The notes: generated from the sequence alone by a model not told the origin. Positions 20,201-33,579 are shown, counted from the stretch's first letter. The stretch is DNA of 64,000 nt from Hydractinia symbiolongicarpus (GCF_029227915.1 NC_079886.1:23040501-23104500); one strand, 5' to 3'. Translations and numbers: made by a program.

Positions 20201-21249
20201 TGCCCACCAGAATCCTTCAAATGGTCCTTTAGGAAATGAGTTTGGAAATTCGTCACGATTTGAATCAGAATCCTAATGTTAAAAATAATATATATGAAAA
20301 GCGGACCCGGACCGAATAGGATTAAAGGGTACATTCTAGCGTGGATCAATTTTTGGCAGTTTCATCTTTCGTGAGTCGTGGCGTCTTTTAACTTCATAAA
20401 GAGCAGAAGAACCAGCAACAAAAATCTCAGGGTAGTTTATAATTAAAAAATGAAAAATAAAAAATTCAATTGGGTTCTGCAGGTTATCAAAAACACGTGA
20501 ACTAGAATTTGCAGAAACATCTGAAAGTTCGCAAAATTAATCCACGCGAAAACATGTCCCATTAGGGTACGTATCTAGGCATAAAAGAGCGACTTACCAA
20601 TAACCAGATTATTACACCAGAACAAATGGCCATTGCAAATGCGATGACAAACAAAGGCCAGGTGTTCAATACAGCGGAGAAGATTGTCATCACCATTTTA
20701 TTTGGATCATGTTTCATTGCAGGTCCAAGAAAACTGACTGCTCTAACTTCAATCATATGGATAAAGCTGTGACCAAAATATAACTTATTTTTTGTTGACG
20801 TTTGAATTGGAATAGTAAGCGTTGCGTTTTGTTCTAATTTTTCCAATGAGCCATACGGACCAATGAATTTCACACTGTTACAGCCGTAGCAGCAAGATTC
20901 CAAAGCATACCGAATAAAATCTGTCAAGATAACATAAAATTTATCTGAATGATTGTCAATACACCTAGACACTGAAATGACTGGGTAGCTAATTACCTGG
21001 AAGGATTCCAATGACGCTTCCGTTTTTGTCATGAAAAACATACGGCGGATGTAAGCTGTACGCTACTGTAATCTCTTCCGCGCAGAGTTTATTATGTTTT
21101 ATAACATCCTCACAACCTGTAAAGTACTTCAGCATTTCCTTTCGATACTCGAATCGACTGCTGCAAGCTATGGTTCCATCCTCATGGTGCACAATCCCAG
21201 AACCACCCACAAGAGGAAACAATATACATAGAAACAACGTTGTAATCAT
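17268..21249 (-). CDS. Gene B: intact potassium-filter glutamate-receptor-like channel
   Basis: Nine exons: 20997-21249, 20598-20920, 20178-20272, 19940-20099, 19763-19829, 19209-19262, 18678-18895, 18141-18303, 17268-17389. They join in frame into 484 residues. Order: signal peptide (1-18), Cys-containing segment, S1 (ITVAYSLHPPYVF onward), helix M1 about 171-192, pore loop 213-230 with TVGYGD at 222-227, helix M2 236-256, S2 about 278-390, C-terminal helix 415-433, cytosolic tail to 484. The pore reads like a voltage-gated potassium channel filter, whereas ordinary animal glutamate receptors lack GYG. There is no N-terminal ATD domain. S2 keeps an acidic residue at the ligand Glu position (FVDD), but the S1 Arg that binds the amino-acid carboxylate is not evident (TSTKNKLYF). 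Expected role: plasma-membrane ligand-gated potassium channel; the ligand is unknown. The start is the only ATG before the signal peptide. Confidence 0.92.
20089..20180 (-). other. Intron splitting the TVG|YGD selectivity filter of gene B
   Basis: Exon 3 ends ...TCTATGACAACCGTCGG and exon 4 begins CTATGGAGAT. The codon of the first filter glycine is split GG|C by a phase-2 intron. Genes A (10254/10056) and C (32918/32222) have the intron at the same place. Confidence 0.9.
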
Positions 21250-21979
21250 CTTTGCTTACAGTTGATGTGCTGCAATAAAAACACTTATATAAATTCAATT
21301 ACAGCACCAGTTTGGCAAATCTAATTTCCTGTTTAAGCTTTCGATAAATATAACACGTGGATGTTTATTAGCTACCATTCGCATTTATTGTGGTTAACAA
21401 TTTGATGTTCTTAGAGTGTTGGTATTTACATTTCATATATTTATTTGTTTTTTCTTGTAGATGTTGTACCTTGTATCCATAGTGTTAAGGTACACACAGC
21501 TCCACCCAAACACAAATATTTTCATTACGTTTTAAAATTAATACACTGATTATTTTCACAGTGTAAATGTAATAAGCAGGGATGGATTCGCCGCATTAAA
21601 GCTAGTGGTATCTTTTCCTGCTTTTTCATGTTTGTAATCATGTCATACACTTTTTATAAGAACATGGAAATCTGACTTCAACCTAAAGTGTTTTTTTTAC
21701 ATGTGCAGCCTGAAATTGTTTTTAACGTTTACCTTGTCCTTATATGTTAAACTTTTTCATTTCGAAATAAAATGTATACATAAATTTCTTTCTTGAAAGA
21801 TATATTTCCCCGTTTTTTGTGTTGTTTTTTTCGTCCCATTTCCCTGCAGAATGTTTCTTATGATATATTATCGACAAAGGAAAAGTGATATTTTGGGTTA
21901 AATGGCTCTAACCCAAAATGTGTTACAGATACGTCACCCCAATGTGGGTAAAAATCTGAAAAAAGTTGGTAGATGACTT

Positions 21980-22130
21980 ACAACGTAGACGCAACATCGA
22001 TAAAACGTTGCGCTCTGACGTTGCAAAGACTTCGACGTCTGGCGTCTACACTAATTTCTTTTCTGACGTTTAGTGGACGTTGCGCCGATGTTAACCTGAT
22101 GTCGCTACGACGTCTCTACGATGTTGATGT
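21980..22130. repeat. ACGT-rich fold-back repeat
   Basis: A CpG-rich island in AT-rich DNA with many ACGT cores and self-complementary pieces (TAGACGC with GCGTCTA, AACATCG with CGATGTT). Probably a small fold-back element; no coding. Confidence 0.5.
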
Positions 22131-25100
22131 GTGTCGGCTGATTTGACACTCCACGAATGTAATATGAAATATGCATATCCTTCTTAACTTCTCATGACCA
22201 ACCTGTTGTCTTCTGAAATTTGTTTTGAACCGTAGGCTTTGTTTAATGTTTTTATTTTAACTGTTATTATTCTTTTCATCAAGCTGCATTTTTTAATTAA
22301 CAAAAAAAACAAGTTTTCGCACGCTTAAGTTTTTTTTAACTTTTGACAGAACGCAATACGATTGTGGTTGTTGGATTGAGAGTTGAAGAGATCTTTTTTT
22401 TGTTTTTTTACATGTTAAATTAATATTATATTACGTATTTTGGTTATGCATAAATGTGAAACAAGAAGCCGATGCGGTTTAAAAAATCACGCTTTTTGTT
22501 ACAACTCTTATAAAAGTGAAATTGTGAGTGAAATTAATGCTGTATTTCTGGCCCTGTTTTGGAAAAAATATAAAATTCTTACCGATGTTACCAAAAAACG
22601 GTATTTTATGTGATGTGGTTTTGCTAATGTCGTTCTCTGTGCTAAGTTTTGTGGAAAACAAAGTAGTTTTAATTCTCGGATGACTTTTCGCGTAAAGCAA
22701 TATCACGGTGACAACAAATTAAAATTCTAACGTTACCGTCAATTTCAGTTTTTCCTTTACTATGCCAATTTTTTATCCGAAACAAGGTATTTTGATATTT
22801 ACATAAATTTTAAAACAGTATCGTTAAATTTTCTTTTTAGCAAAACTGTCCTCTTGAAGTTGATATTTAAGTTGATATTTAACACACTTTAGGCTGTGTA
22901 CACAAAGAAATGGCTCTATTAGTCTGCATCATCAATGTTTTAGCTATCTAGCTGTGTAGTTGTCTAGCTATCTAGCCATAAACTTAACAGGGTTATAAAT
23001 TCAAAAATTTTAATGATCCTTTTGGTAATGATTCTTTGTTATGTGTTTTTTGTTCCTGTATCTTATTCTTTCTCCGCGTGTACATAATTTTGCGAATTTG
23101 TCTAAAATCTATAAAAACTTCGGAGATTAAAAATATTAAAGGAAGTGAGGGGAATATAAGTTTTAAATTGAATTTTACTCACCAACTTCATTGGTTGCAT
23201 GAGCTATAGTATGTTCATTTTTTATCTCTTAATTTAAAAGTTAAAATTCATAATTTGCGATCAATTTTTGCCAGAGCAGCGCATTATTCTATTTTTTTTA
23301 CCAATTGCATGTATTCAAAGACTTGATATTCCTTTTCTATATTTTTCGGTATTTAAAAAAAAATTAAGTATAGTGAAGAAGAGATGTTGTCGTGATTGAC
23401 TTGCGTAAAAATTAGTAATAGCTATTGACAGTTTGCGTCACTCCTATTTTTATATTTTTAGGTCGATGAAGTATTTATAAAGTTTATGAAATTTTATTAT
23501 TTTACGTACTGTACTTTTTTTTATCAGAACAATTTTATATGAACAATAAGCCTGGGAATAGCTGAATAATAAAAACATACCAGACTAAATTTTTACTGTT
23601 CTTTTTTTATTTTTCCAAGAATAAAAACAAAACAAACATGGGAAAATACATGTTTCAAGCAGAATCAATGGTTTCGATTTTACTTAGATTTGTACTTAGA
23701 TTTTCACTCTAAACATTTATACCGCAATTCTTAATGAGCATATAAAAAAACATTTCATGTTGAAGCCAATTTTTACAAAGAATACAGCTATTAACTACCT
23801 GAAGGCCAGATCCTGTGTGTTCAGTACCATGTTAAATGTATGCCGTACTTACTGTCTCTATCTTCCTGATATTTTATTATCAAAAGAATGCTGAACGCGA
23901 AGCGCTTAAGTTTGTGTAGGGTAAGATAAAAAACAAATCATAATTCTGAAATTTCGCCACTATACTTTGATGGAAATGTAACGTTGCAGAACAAGCGGAC
24001 ATGTACCTGAGATTTTACTTATATTTGCGTTTGTTTTTTTTGCACAGAAGAGCAGGCATAATGAGAAGAGTTATTTAAGTGTAGCTAGTTGCTTCCATAA
24101 AATTCTGAAACGTACATATGATTTCATATATTTATATATAAAATATATGTACTTTTATATAATTTTATATTTTTTTTTTTTCGTGTACATAAAAGCTGAA
24201 ATAAACATGAATGTTTCATTGAATTTTTGAATTTCACGAGACAACTACAACTTAATTATAACTAGCTAAAATGTTCATTTCTTAACAGTATCAATTCATG
24301 AATACTGTAGCTAGGCGTGGTGTGGATAGATGTGCCATAGATACATATTTGGAATTCTATTAAGATATCCCTTATTCATACCTGCAAGATGTATGTCCCG
24401 TTGATACACTCCACAGAATTTATGGTCACTGGTCAATTTGAATTTGGGGTTTGCTTTGACAAATTTATATTTTTTATCTGAATTCAATTTGTTCTTAGAC
24501 ATTTTTTTACACTTAAGCCTTTGTATAAGCAAACCATATCTATGCTGGAAATTCTTTAGTTATATCAATAAATGAGTTTCAATGATTTCGTATTAATTGT
24601 GCGCGTGCAGGAGAAAAATTGTAAAGAATCATTTTTAAGTAAAGGAAAGACCTTTCCGCTGGTAGCATCATGTTAATAACATCGTTTATTAGAAGAGGAT
24701 TGCATAGTATTGGTGACTGACAAGTACTTCCACTTTACTGTGGGATATCAAAAAGCTAAAAAAATCTCTACGAAAAAAAAATCTCTACATTACTCATTAC
24801 TTATCCATACTATTTTTTGTATAATTATGATTTAAAAACCGGGATACCTTTCATGCGATGTAGGAAAACTCTATTAAAAGACTTGCTAATCCGTATGATT
24901 CGGCTGTAGTTGTCAGTAATTACTTCTACAGAAAATCTAGCATTTCATTGGTTGTTAAAAAAGTTGAAATTTTACGGTGTAAAAGATTATGTACGATTTA
25001 TTGCATCATATCTAATAATGTATTATATTGCCATTTTGTGATGATTGTCATGGTTACCTAAATGTCCTTTAATTGTTGAAACTCTCGATGTTTGTATCGT

Positions 25101-25419
25101 ATGCCTGTGGTAGGAAAGAAAGCACAGATAAGAAATGTTAAGAAACATTGTGTTCAAAAACGCAGAAATTGTTGATAGCCATCAAATTAGACGATAGTGC
25201 ATGTTTTCTAGGGAGTGCCGTTAAAGCATCGTGTACTTCTGTTAAATAGTTTTCAAAAAATTTTACACCATGTGTATATTAAGGTTTTCCAACATATTTA
25301 CGTTTCTAGAGAATTCGTCTCTTCGAATAAGTACGGACAAATATTTTGAGAAAAAGGCAAGTATTTTTGTCATTTTTGGAGTACGGACAAGCGAAAACGA
25401 TCAATGCTCACGAGTAGGA

Positions 25420-25735
25420 CAGGTAAACGGCGTGTAAAATTTGCTAGTCGAATCCTTTAGCCACTCCTGCATAACAAAATAATCCAAGCCTGGGCCCACG
25501 AAAGCCTCGATATCCGTGGAGAATGGTCAAGCTGACGTCAGCAGCAATTAGCACATTTTAAGATTTTGGACCAAACCCAATAATGCTAAGTTCACTCTGA
25601 AAATTTACAAGTTTAACATTTTTGAATCGAATATAGAAATAGCCCATGTTGTTATTGGTGGCAACGAACTTCGAAATCTAACTCGTCTACTTATATTTTG
25701 GCCAAGATTGTGTCTCTAATACGATCTACGATCCT
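25420..25735 (+). repeat. Dispersed repeat with TGACGTCA palindrome, copy 1
   Basis: About 315 bp similar to 28160-28470. Shared blocks include GCTGACGTCAGCA, CAATTAGCACATTTTAAGA, CCACTCTGAA and AATATAGAA. The palindrome TGACGTCA is at 25533-25540. Confidence 0.75.
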
Positions 25736-28159
25736 GTAACTAAGCGTCTCATTTTCAAAGCCGATTTAGATCATGTAAAAAAGATATGAAACAATGCACG
25801 TCACATACACGCAATCCATATGAAGTATGATAGAAGATAATGGAAAAAGAGATAATTACATGTCATAATTAGCACAATAAAGATAGACGTGAAGTCTTCT
25901 TTTTTTTCTTTTTAACTTTATACTTTGCCACTTCGGCTTGCTTTTCAAGGTACATTAAACTAATTAAACTATTTCCCTGAAGCACGCTGTTAGAAGCCCA
26001 GAGTGTACCTACACACACGATAAATGACTAATCCACTGCATCGTAATCAAATGTTAAATAGCTTTACACGGATCTATCAAGGTTGAACTTTTTTTAAAGA
26101 ATGACAGAAACTTAACAAGAAATACGGAGTTTATCACCGAGTTGTCATCTAGATAATAAAAAAACAATTGAAGCAGTTTGATTAATTTGCTATAAATGCA
26201 TTCTTACCTGTATTGCCTGTACGTTTTTGAACTGGAAAATTATTTTATGCATACATGATAAATATGTTAACCGGATGTCAGGACAAAAACAAGTACAAAA
26301 ATCCTGCTGTGGCATGCTCAATGCATTATAAATGGTACACTTAGGGTTTGAATTTTCCGTTTTGGCTGAACATTATCTCCCTATTGGAGCAGCATACTGT
26401 TCGAAAATAAAGCTCATTATGTTTCGCTGAAGGGGTAACTTTCAGTTCATGGGAATTTTTAAATGCCAACCTTAGGTTATTTCAGTGGTTTAAAGGACTT
26501 CTTGTCTGTTAATAATGTACGTATCTACTCTCATACTATGCATTTTTTTTTAGTAACTAGTGCCTTATAAATAAATAATCAAATTGTTATTCTAGAATAT
26601 GAAAGAAAACTTGAGTGGTCACGAACACAGGTTTGTCATTCTGGTTAGGTTTTGTTCTGTTTTTGCTTGGTTTATTATTGTCTCTGTTATACAAACTACA
26701 CTGCACTGACATTTCATGTTAGATTAATCAAGACAGTTATTAGCATGAGGTGTAATCGGTTTAATCTGGATAGAGTTTTATTAAATTTTTTGTTTAGATA
26801 GCTAAGTCGGAAGTAATCGCCTTGGATTACCATGTTATTCGTTTACTCAATATCTATTTCAATAATAGTGGATGATTTACATATCTCAAGTCAGCATTTG
26901 TATTTTAATCGATTTAATTTTATTACGGATTCTTTCAGCAAAAAATTTCCTCATTAACTGTTTTGGATTTATTCATTGGTCAGTGAATTAGGTGATAGGA
27001 ACAAATTTGTGTGGCAAATACACAGTAAATTAAAAATTGGGTGTTTGAACAAGCGAGAAAGTGTAGGATAGAAAGTATAAATACTTTGAGAAAAAAAGCA
27101 TAGCTGCTTTACTTAATTAAATTAAATGTCACTCCAATATATATTCTTTCTTGATTCTTAATACTACTTGCATTCAGATCATGAAGTTATGATCAGACAT
27201 ACTGTTTCAGTTTGATAACAAGCAAAATTGAACAGGTCAATAAGTTAATTACATTCTCATGTTAATAAATTAATACAGAAAGGTTGGTATAAGTACAGGG
27301 TGTGTGAGCGGAGGAGAGTTAACATCTGGTGAGACCATCATTCGATAGTAAAAAAACCTATTAAGACATTTACGTTTGTGAGATGTTTCAACCCGAGTAG
27401 CTAAATAGGCAAAAGAACGGGAACAGCATGGAAATAAATATTAGAAAAAATATATTACTATTATTTATGCCTATTTCGAGGCAATCTTTAAATCTGCAAC
27501 GTCATGAATTGTAAACTGTTTGTGTAAACAAATTATTTTGATTAACATACCTTAAGAAGCAAAAAATCTTTTTTGCAAGATGGGTAATCTTTACTATCAT
27601 GCCATTGCTATTGCCTGTGAACCAAATTATCTGTTTATTTTGTAAGAAAATGTTTCTAAATAAATTAGGGTATTCAACTCTTCAGACGTTTGGACAGTTC
27701 AATAAAAGCTTTTACAATCGCCCAGCCTAAAGAAGGTTCTTTGCATTTTGTGGTCTTTCGCGGAAGTGTAATGTCCATGTGTAACAACAAGAAACGTACA
27801 GTAAGAGCTAGGAACTAACTGAATGTCACGAAACTAGAATACTTTATACAAAACAAAATATTTTGTGTTATATCTTTAATAATTATCCATAAGCTGTAAG
27901 GTTCACCAAAGAAATAATTTTGATACATTGAAATAAACCTTTCTTTTGAATTTCTTTTAAAATAAAGATTCTCTGATTTGTCGAGGCTGTTAAGCGTATT
28001 TTGAAATACTAAAACTACTGAAATAAAGCTACAATCATGGACAAAAACATTGAGACTAAGGCAGTTTTTTACTCATTATGCAAATATGGACAAAAGAGTC
28101 AAATAGTCAATACTCTGCAGCCAGCAGGCTGCAAAGTCGCTACTTTTGCACACAAGTAG

Positions 28160-28470
28160 GCCAGGCAGAGAGTGTTGAAAAGTTGCTAGTCACATTCTTT
28201 AGCACGCCCGCACACCAAAATAATTCACGTCGGGTACCACGAAGGCCCCGAAACTTGTGATTAATGGCCTTGCTGACGTCAGCAACAATTAGCACATTTT
28301 AAGAATTTCGTATTAACCAAATAACCTAAGAAGTTCTAAGTCCACTCTGAACATTGAAAAGTTCAAGATATGTGAATCTAATATAGAATGAGCCTACGCA
28401 ATTACTTGTGGTAGCGAACTTCGAAATTCGTTGTCTTGTCCCAACATATTGTGACCACGATTGTAGATTT
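28160..28470 (+). repeat. Dispersed repeat with TGACGTCA palindrome, copy 2
   Basis: Diverged second copy of 25420-25735 in the same orientation, ending just 3' of gene C. TGACGTCA is at 28274-28281. Confidence 0.75.
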
Positions 28471-29194
28471 GCAAAATTTGTTGACATGGAAGAACTGCAA
28501 TTCTCAATCATTTTTTATCCAGCGTTCTTGCATTTAACGAAAATCTAGACTGTGCATGTTTTTTCTTTGTTATTTCTTTCTTCCAGAAGTTTATTCAAAC
28601 TGGTAATGGCTTCCACGATTAAATCATCTCTTTTTAGCTCGTTTGCAGTAAGTAGTGGTTCTAAAAAAATGGGGAAAAACATTGTTAAACCTTTTTAGTT
28701 TCAATGTGATTAAAAAGAATTGTTATTAAAAGTTCCAACCATATTACATTCTAAGGTTATCTGCTATGAAATTCAGAATATCACAAACTCTTTCCATCGT
28801 GTTTTTTTATAAGAAAAGCAGTGAAAGGCCCTAGTAATCGATGATTCCTAATTTTTTTGTGTTTTCAGAACTGGAAATTTTTTTATTGGGATTCTAATTC
28901 TCAAAGAAGCCAAAACAGTCCGATCTAAAAAAAGGTTATTATTTCGCTTTTTTTCATTTTAATGTTCACACACGAGGTTTTGAACAATGTAAAGGTTTAA
29001 TACAGCATCTAGTTTCTTATAATCTAGTTTCTTATTAAAAAAAACACTTTGCAAGTTAATCGGGAACGACCAAATCGAAATTTACTAACAACAACACTTT
29101 CTAACAAACTGCTTTCAATTTTATTTAACTTGATAAATTATTTTTTGTGCACTCTTGCACTAAGATATTTTTAATTGGACATGCAACGTGATAC

Positions 29195-29653
29195 ACCGTA
29201 ATTCTCTTTTTAGCCCCTTCCTTTATTTAGCCCCCTTCTAATAAACCCCCTCCCGCGACTCAAAAAGTTATTTAGTCCAAAAAAAAATTAATAAAATAAA
29301 ATAAAAAGGTAAAAGTACTCAAATAAATTCGATATTATTCGTTGATTTAATGTCATATACAACGATATCCATATGCTGCAGCTTTAATTTTTGTTTGCAA
29401 AATATTTATAACTCTCTTTTTTATACAACGGGAATTGTGTGTTCCAGGCACTACAAGTCCACCATAGAACTTCTTCTGTTAGATTAAGATTATTATAAAA
29501 CGGATGAAGTTAACATTAAGCATTAATTTGATAAGTAGATATTGTATTTAGTCCCCTCCCTTTATTTAGCCCCCCCCCCCCTCCTTATATTAAGCCCCCG
29601 TCTAAAACCTCCAGAATTTAATCCCCGGGGGGCTAAAAAGAGGAATTACGGTA
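29195..29653. mobile_element. MITE in intron 8 of gene C
   Basis: Inverted ends: the left reads ACCGTAATTCTCTTTTTAGC, and the right, read from the minus strand, starts ACCGTAATTCCTCTTTTTAG. About 458 bp, with several further blocks of TTTAGCCCC inside. No coding capacity. The right end is only about 20 bases from the splice donor of exon 8. Confidence 0.8.
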
Positions 29654-32068
29654 GCTAAATAAATAATGACTTACCTTTCTTCTTTGAAAAGTATTTTTTA
29701 AAAATAGCACAATTTAAGGCCACATATTTAACTAGCAATGCGAGAGCGGTGGTGATGATACATGTGATGACAAGTGCAAGTATTGTTGACATGAACATTG
29801 GTGTGTTACTGGAAATAAATATGTTTTCCTCCGCAGGTGGTTTAGTCAAAGCCGAGCCATGCTAAAGAGAAAAAAATATTGATATTATTGCAAAAAAATA
29901 TTAGGTTAAGAATATGTTCTTCTTATGAAATTGTCGAGTTGTTTTAAGCTAAAAATGTTCTTAACGAATTTTTGGTCATTGGAAACATTATTTATGATTT
30001 TTGATATTAGACAAGGAATGTATAATTTTGAAATTTTTACCATTGAAAAACTTATGAAAACATATAATTTATATGAATAAGGAATTCATGGAACCCATGA
30101 AATTCCAAATCTTTTAATTCAAATGATCGTCTTAATGAAACAAGTTTTTTTGTTCCTTCAGAATACACCCCTTCTTTTGTAAGGGTAGTGCTTCTTCGTT
30201 CCAACGTAAATGTTGTTTACTTTTGGCAAAAATTATCCTGATATGTACTTAACATATTTTTAGCACAATTAAGATTGATATATCTGAAAATGCAAATAAC
30301 GTTTTTTCCATCATGTAATTCGATTTTTACATGACAGTTTCCATATTTCTACCGATCTGAACAATATCATGCTAATTTTCACAAAGAAATTACTGAACAT
30401 TTTAAGAAAACACGTTTTATAAAAGAAGCAGGGTTACTTATATAAATTAAGAAATAAAATGTTATAAAATCCTGAAATTCTCGTGAATGATTAGGACTTG
30501 CTAACTTCGCGAAAATAAGTTCTCGCGACAATTAATTCCCTTAAGGAACATGAATTTAAGTGTATTAATTAGTGGTTTGCAATGAGACAAATGCTTCTTA
30601 ATTTACACAAAAGAGGGGGGGGGGCAAGATCATTTTTGCCACTCATTTAATTATATAACGTAAGTTACTGGCTCTCTGTATTTTTCTTGTTCGCATAAAA
30701 AATGAAAACCCAGTGCATTATTTTAAAAATAAAAACAAACTAATTATATATAGTATATATTATATAATTATAGTACCTTATGTTCAGCCATAGCTATGGA
30801 CGCCATTACATCTCTCTGGTCGTCATTGCTTTCAAAAAATGATTTAAATAGCTTTGTTTTAGTCGTATTATACGACATAATGCCATATGAGCATCCCGAA
30901 ATTTTGACACGCTGATACAAAGAGATATCCTTCATTCCATGCTCTTTCAGATATTCCATATAGAAGTTGGCAGTATAGTCATCAAGAGCCACTCCTGAAA
31001 AAAAAGAAACATTTCTTATTTTAAAAACCATTTCAAAGGACAAACCAAGTAATATGAATCTTCGCAATCATTAAAAATGTTTTTGCTAAAATATATTTTA
31101 ACGTATTGGATCCACGAAACACTGCCTAGAGTTATATTTTTAACTAAATAAAGAATACTGTTTAATAAACAGTAGTGAATATATACCTCACTCCTATGTG
31201 TGCCATGGCGTATTATTAAAACGAAATGCACCTACCATCCACTCTTTTGTTCAGTATAGCTGCACTGATATCATCCAACGATTCGAATTCTAAAACAGTG
31301 TAAAACAAAGTTTCTTGTTGGAAAGGTCAATATGAACAACTAAATAAAGGGATAGGTAGTTAGTTGTTCGTTTCTCCTGTACAATGATGATAATTCTTGG
31401 TTTTGTACGATCAAACGTAGTGCTCGTCAAGAGTCCAATGTTGATATCATTTCTTTAGTCAATATATTTTTATTTGTGAGTCCTCCATAGATCTTTTGCC
31501 TTTGATTGAAAAGACGGCGATATAATTTTTGTATGTACGTATTGCTCCAGTAGAATGAATGAAGAAACTAAATTTTCTTACCAAGCGTTTGACTATTTTC
31601 AGAATTGGCTGCTAGAAATCCAATTGATGATGTGTTCATAATAGCGATCTAAAAAATTATGTTTTGAACTGTTTTATCGAGGTGTTATTTTGATCGAGTC
31701 TCTTCTCTGAAAAAGGATCTAATTGCTAATTAGCAGTTTTATAACTAAAAATGCTTATACTCTCTTCGTACATACTGTGCCCTATACTGAGTTTATTGGT
31801 TGGGAAATATAAGGAGTAGAAGGCGTTAGTTGTAGTTGTCTGGTGCCGTAGGGAGGAGAGTTTATATATAGTTCAGCAGTAGTGTTTCTGCGGAGATGTA
31901 AAGTTGGTAACGGCAAGTTAATGTCAAAAATACATTATATTATCCTAATGAAATTAGCACGATATAAATGGGTACTTATATTCTATTTTATTGTCTTGGT
32001 ACGGTACGCTCTTGGGTTGTGACTATTAAATCCCCAAAACCTCTCTTTTCAAGGAATTTTACCTTCTT

Positions 32069-32071
32069 CTA
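32069..32071 (-). other. In-frame TAG in gene C exon 4
   Basis: Minus strand reads ATG TAT TAG AAG AAG followed by the donor gtaaaa. The equivalent codons in genes A and B are TAT CAA AAA and TAT CAA AAG. The stop follows M2, before any S2 sequence. Confidence 0.85.
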
Positions 32072-32233
32072 ATACATGGTGATATCATACATTGATAAAA
32101 GTGCAGAAGTGAATGCAGAGCTTAATGAAGCAGTGTACATCGAAAATATGGTTATTCCCACAAGAATCCAAAAGACAGCAAACAATCTTGCAATTGTGCT
32201 TTTAGGCTTGCGATCTCCATATCTAAAATTCAA

Positions 32234-32299
32234 AAGCGTAAAATTATGTCAAAATTATGTCAAAAGTATGTCAAAATTATGTCAAAATTATGTCAAAAT
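32234..32299. repeat. 11-bp tandem repeat beside gene C exon 4
   Basis: About six copies of AAAATTATGTC start roughly 12 bases upstream (in gene sense) of the exon 4 acceptor, where a polypyrimidine tract and branch point would be expected. Confidence 0.8.
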
Positions 32300-32662
32300 C
32301 TTTTGATTATTTACTGTTCTGCAAAATTAACCAACATGGCTTTTAAATTAGTTACTTCTTTGTAAGAGACGTAGAGATTTTTGTCCGCAGCACTATTAGG
32401 TACTGTTATTTTCATACAGTAAATCTTCTCAACGCTGCCAGTGACTAATGTTATTTATCATTTCTGATATTTATTCTTTACTAGCTCTAATAAAGTCTGT
32501 TTTTTATCACAATTATTTCGAAATCTAGGTAGCTAGAGAGCAGAAACCATATGATACATTGAATAAAATAGTTGATTTTATTGCATAAAGCATGTAAAAA
32601 TAACTATGCTTAACTTATTGCTACTTTGACTATGAAACATTAAACTTCAATTGTTAAACGAA

Positions 32663-32901
32663 CGCAGCGTTGAATGAATAAGATGGTTACATGGATTCAA
32701 CGCCACATTCTGCCAGCCAATCGACTGACTATTTACAAAATCTTATTGTAGATGAAAGTGTGTTAAATGAAATTGTATTTTCGCAGCGTTGAAAAAACAA
32801 CATGGCTGCATTGATGCTACGCCATTTTTTGTCAGCCTTCGATAGGCTATTTACAGAATCCTATTGTAGATGAGAGTGTGTTGAAATGAAAATATATTCT
32901 T
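32663..32901. repeat. Two 119-bp tandem repeats in gene C intron 3
   Basis: CGCAGCGTTGAA at 32663 recurs at 32782. The two units share long blocks, including TATTGTAGATGA and GTGTGTT, with scattered changes. Confidence 0.8.
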
Positions 32902-33579
32902 TTAGTTTCATACTTACCCAACTGTTGTCATGGAAATAAAAGCCCACCAAAAACCTTCAAATGGTCCTCTTGGAAACGAGATAGGAAATTCACTTTGATT
33001 CCAGTAGGTATCCTGGTCAAGAAAAATAACAATAAAATATATAAAGCACAATTTTTCCTTATTCGTAGCTGAATCTTTTTTACAATTAAAACTGACAAAG
33101 AATTATGACGGCAAGGTATATCTGCGTCACCATTTGCATTGTATACGCATACAAACACTGGGCGTAAATGTAAAAATTTACTGCATCTACAATAAAGAAA
33201 TCCTACAAAAAAATCGATACGCAACATAACCTGTCTATAGCAGACAACTAAAAGACTGACTGCTATAGAAAAACGAGTGGTATAAGGCAATTGAATCATC
33301 CCTCCTGCCATGAAAGGGTGATATTCGTATAACGAGGTGTCACTTTAATACTTTTATAAAAAAGGCGGAAAGACGAAAATATATTTTACGGGTATGTTTT
33401 ATGTTTTAAAAAAAGAGTTTGGTTGAAGCGTTTAAGCTTCCCTAGACATAAGATGACTCGAACTGTCGCATCAAGGCTAAAAATATGACAAACAAGTCAT
33501 TTTTCCTAAAAAAGGTATCTTTTATCACTGTTTTCTATGCAAAGCAAGAAAACAAAATTAATTTGTAATCTTATGCACT

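Larger units (their letters stand above)
21250..28544. other. Intergenic between genes B and C
   Basis: 7.3 kb without a supported gene. It contains an ACGT-rich fold-back (21980-22130) and two copies of a dispersed repeat (25420-25735 and 28160-28470). A minus-strand frame at 24311-24532 resembles nothing I recognise. Confidence 0.6.

Noticed and set aside
24311-24532. 73-codon minus-strand frame with lysine-rich start
   Set aside because: No recognisable motif, no splice context and no paralogue in the window.
32076-32306. Plus-strand frame of 76 codons
   Set aside because: Antisense to gene C exon 4 and to the 11-bp tandem repeat.
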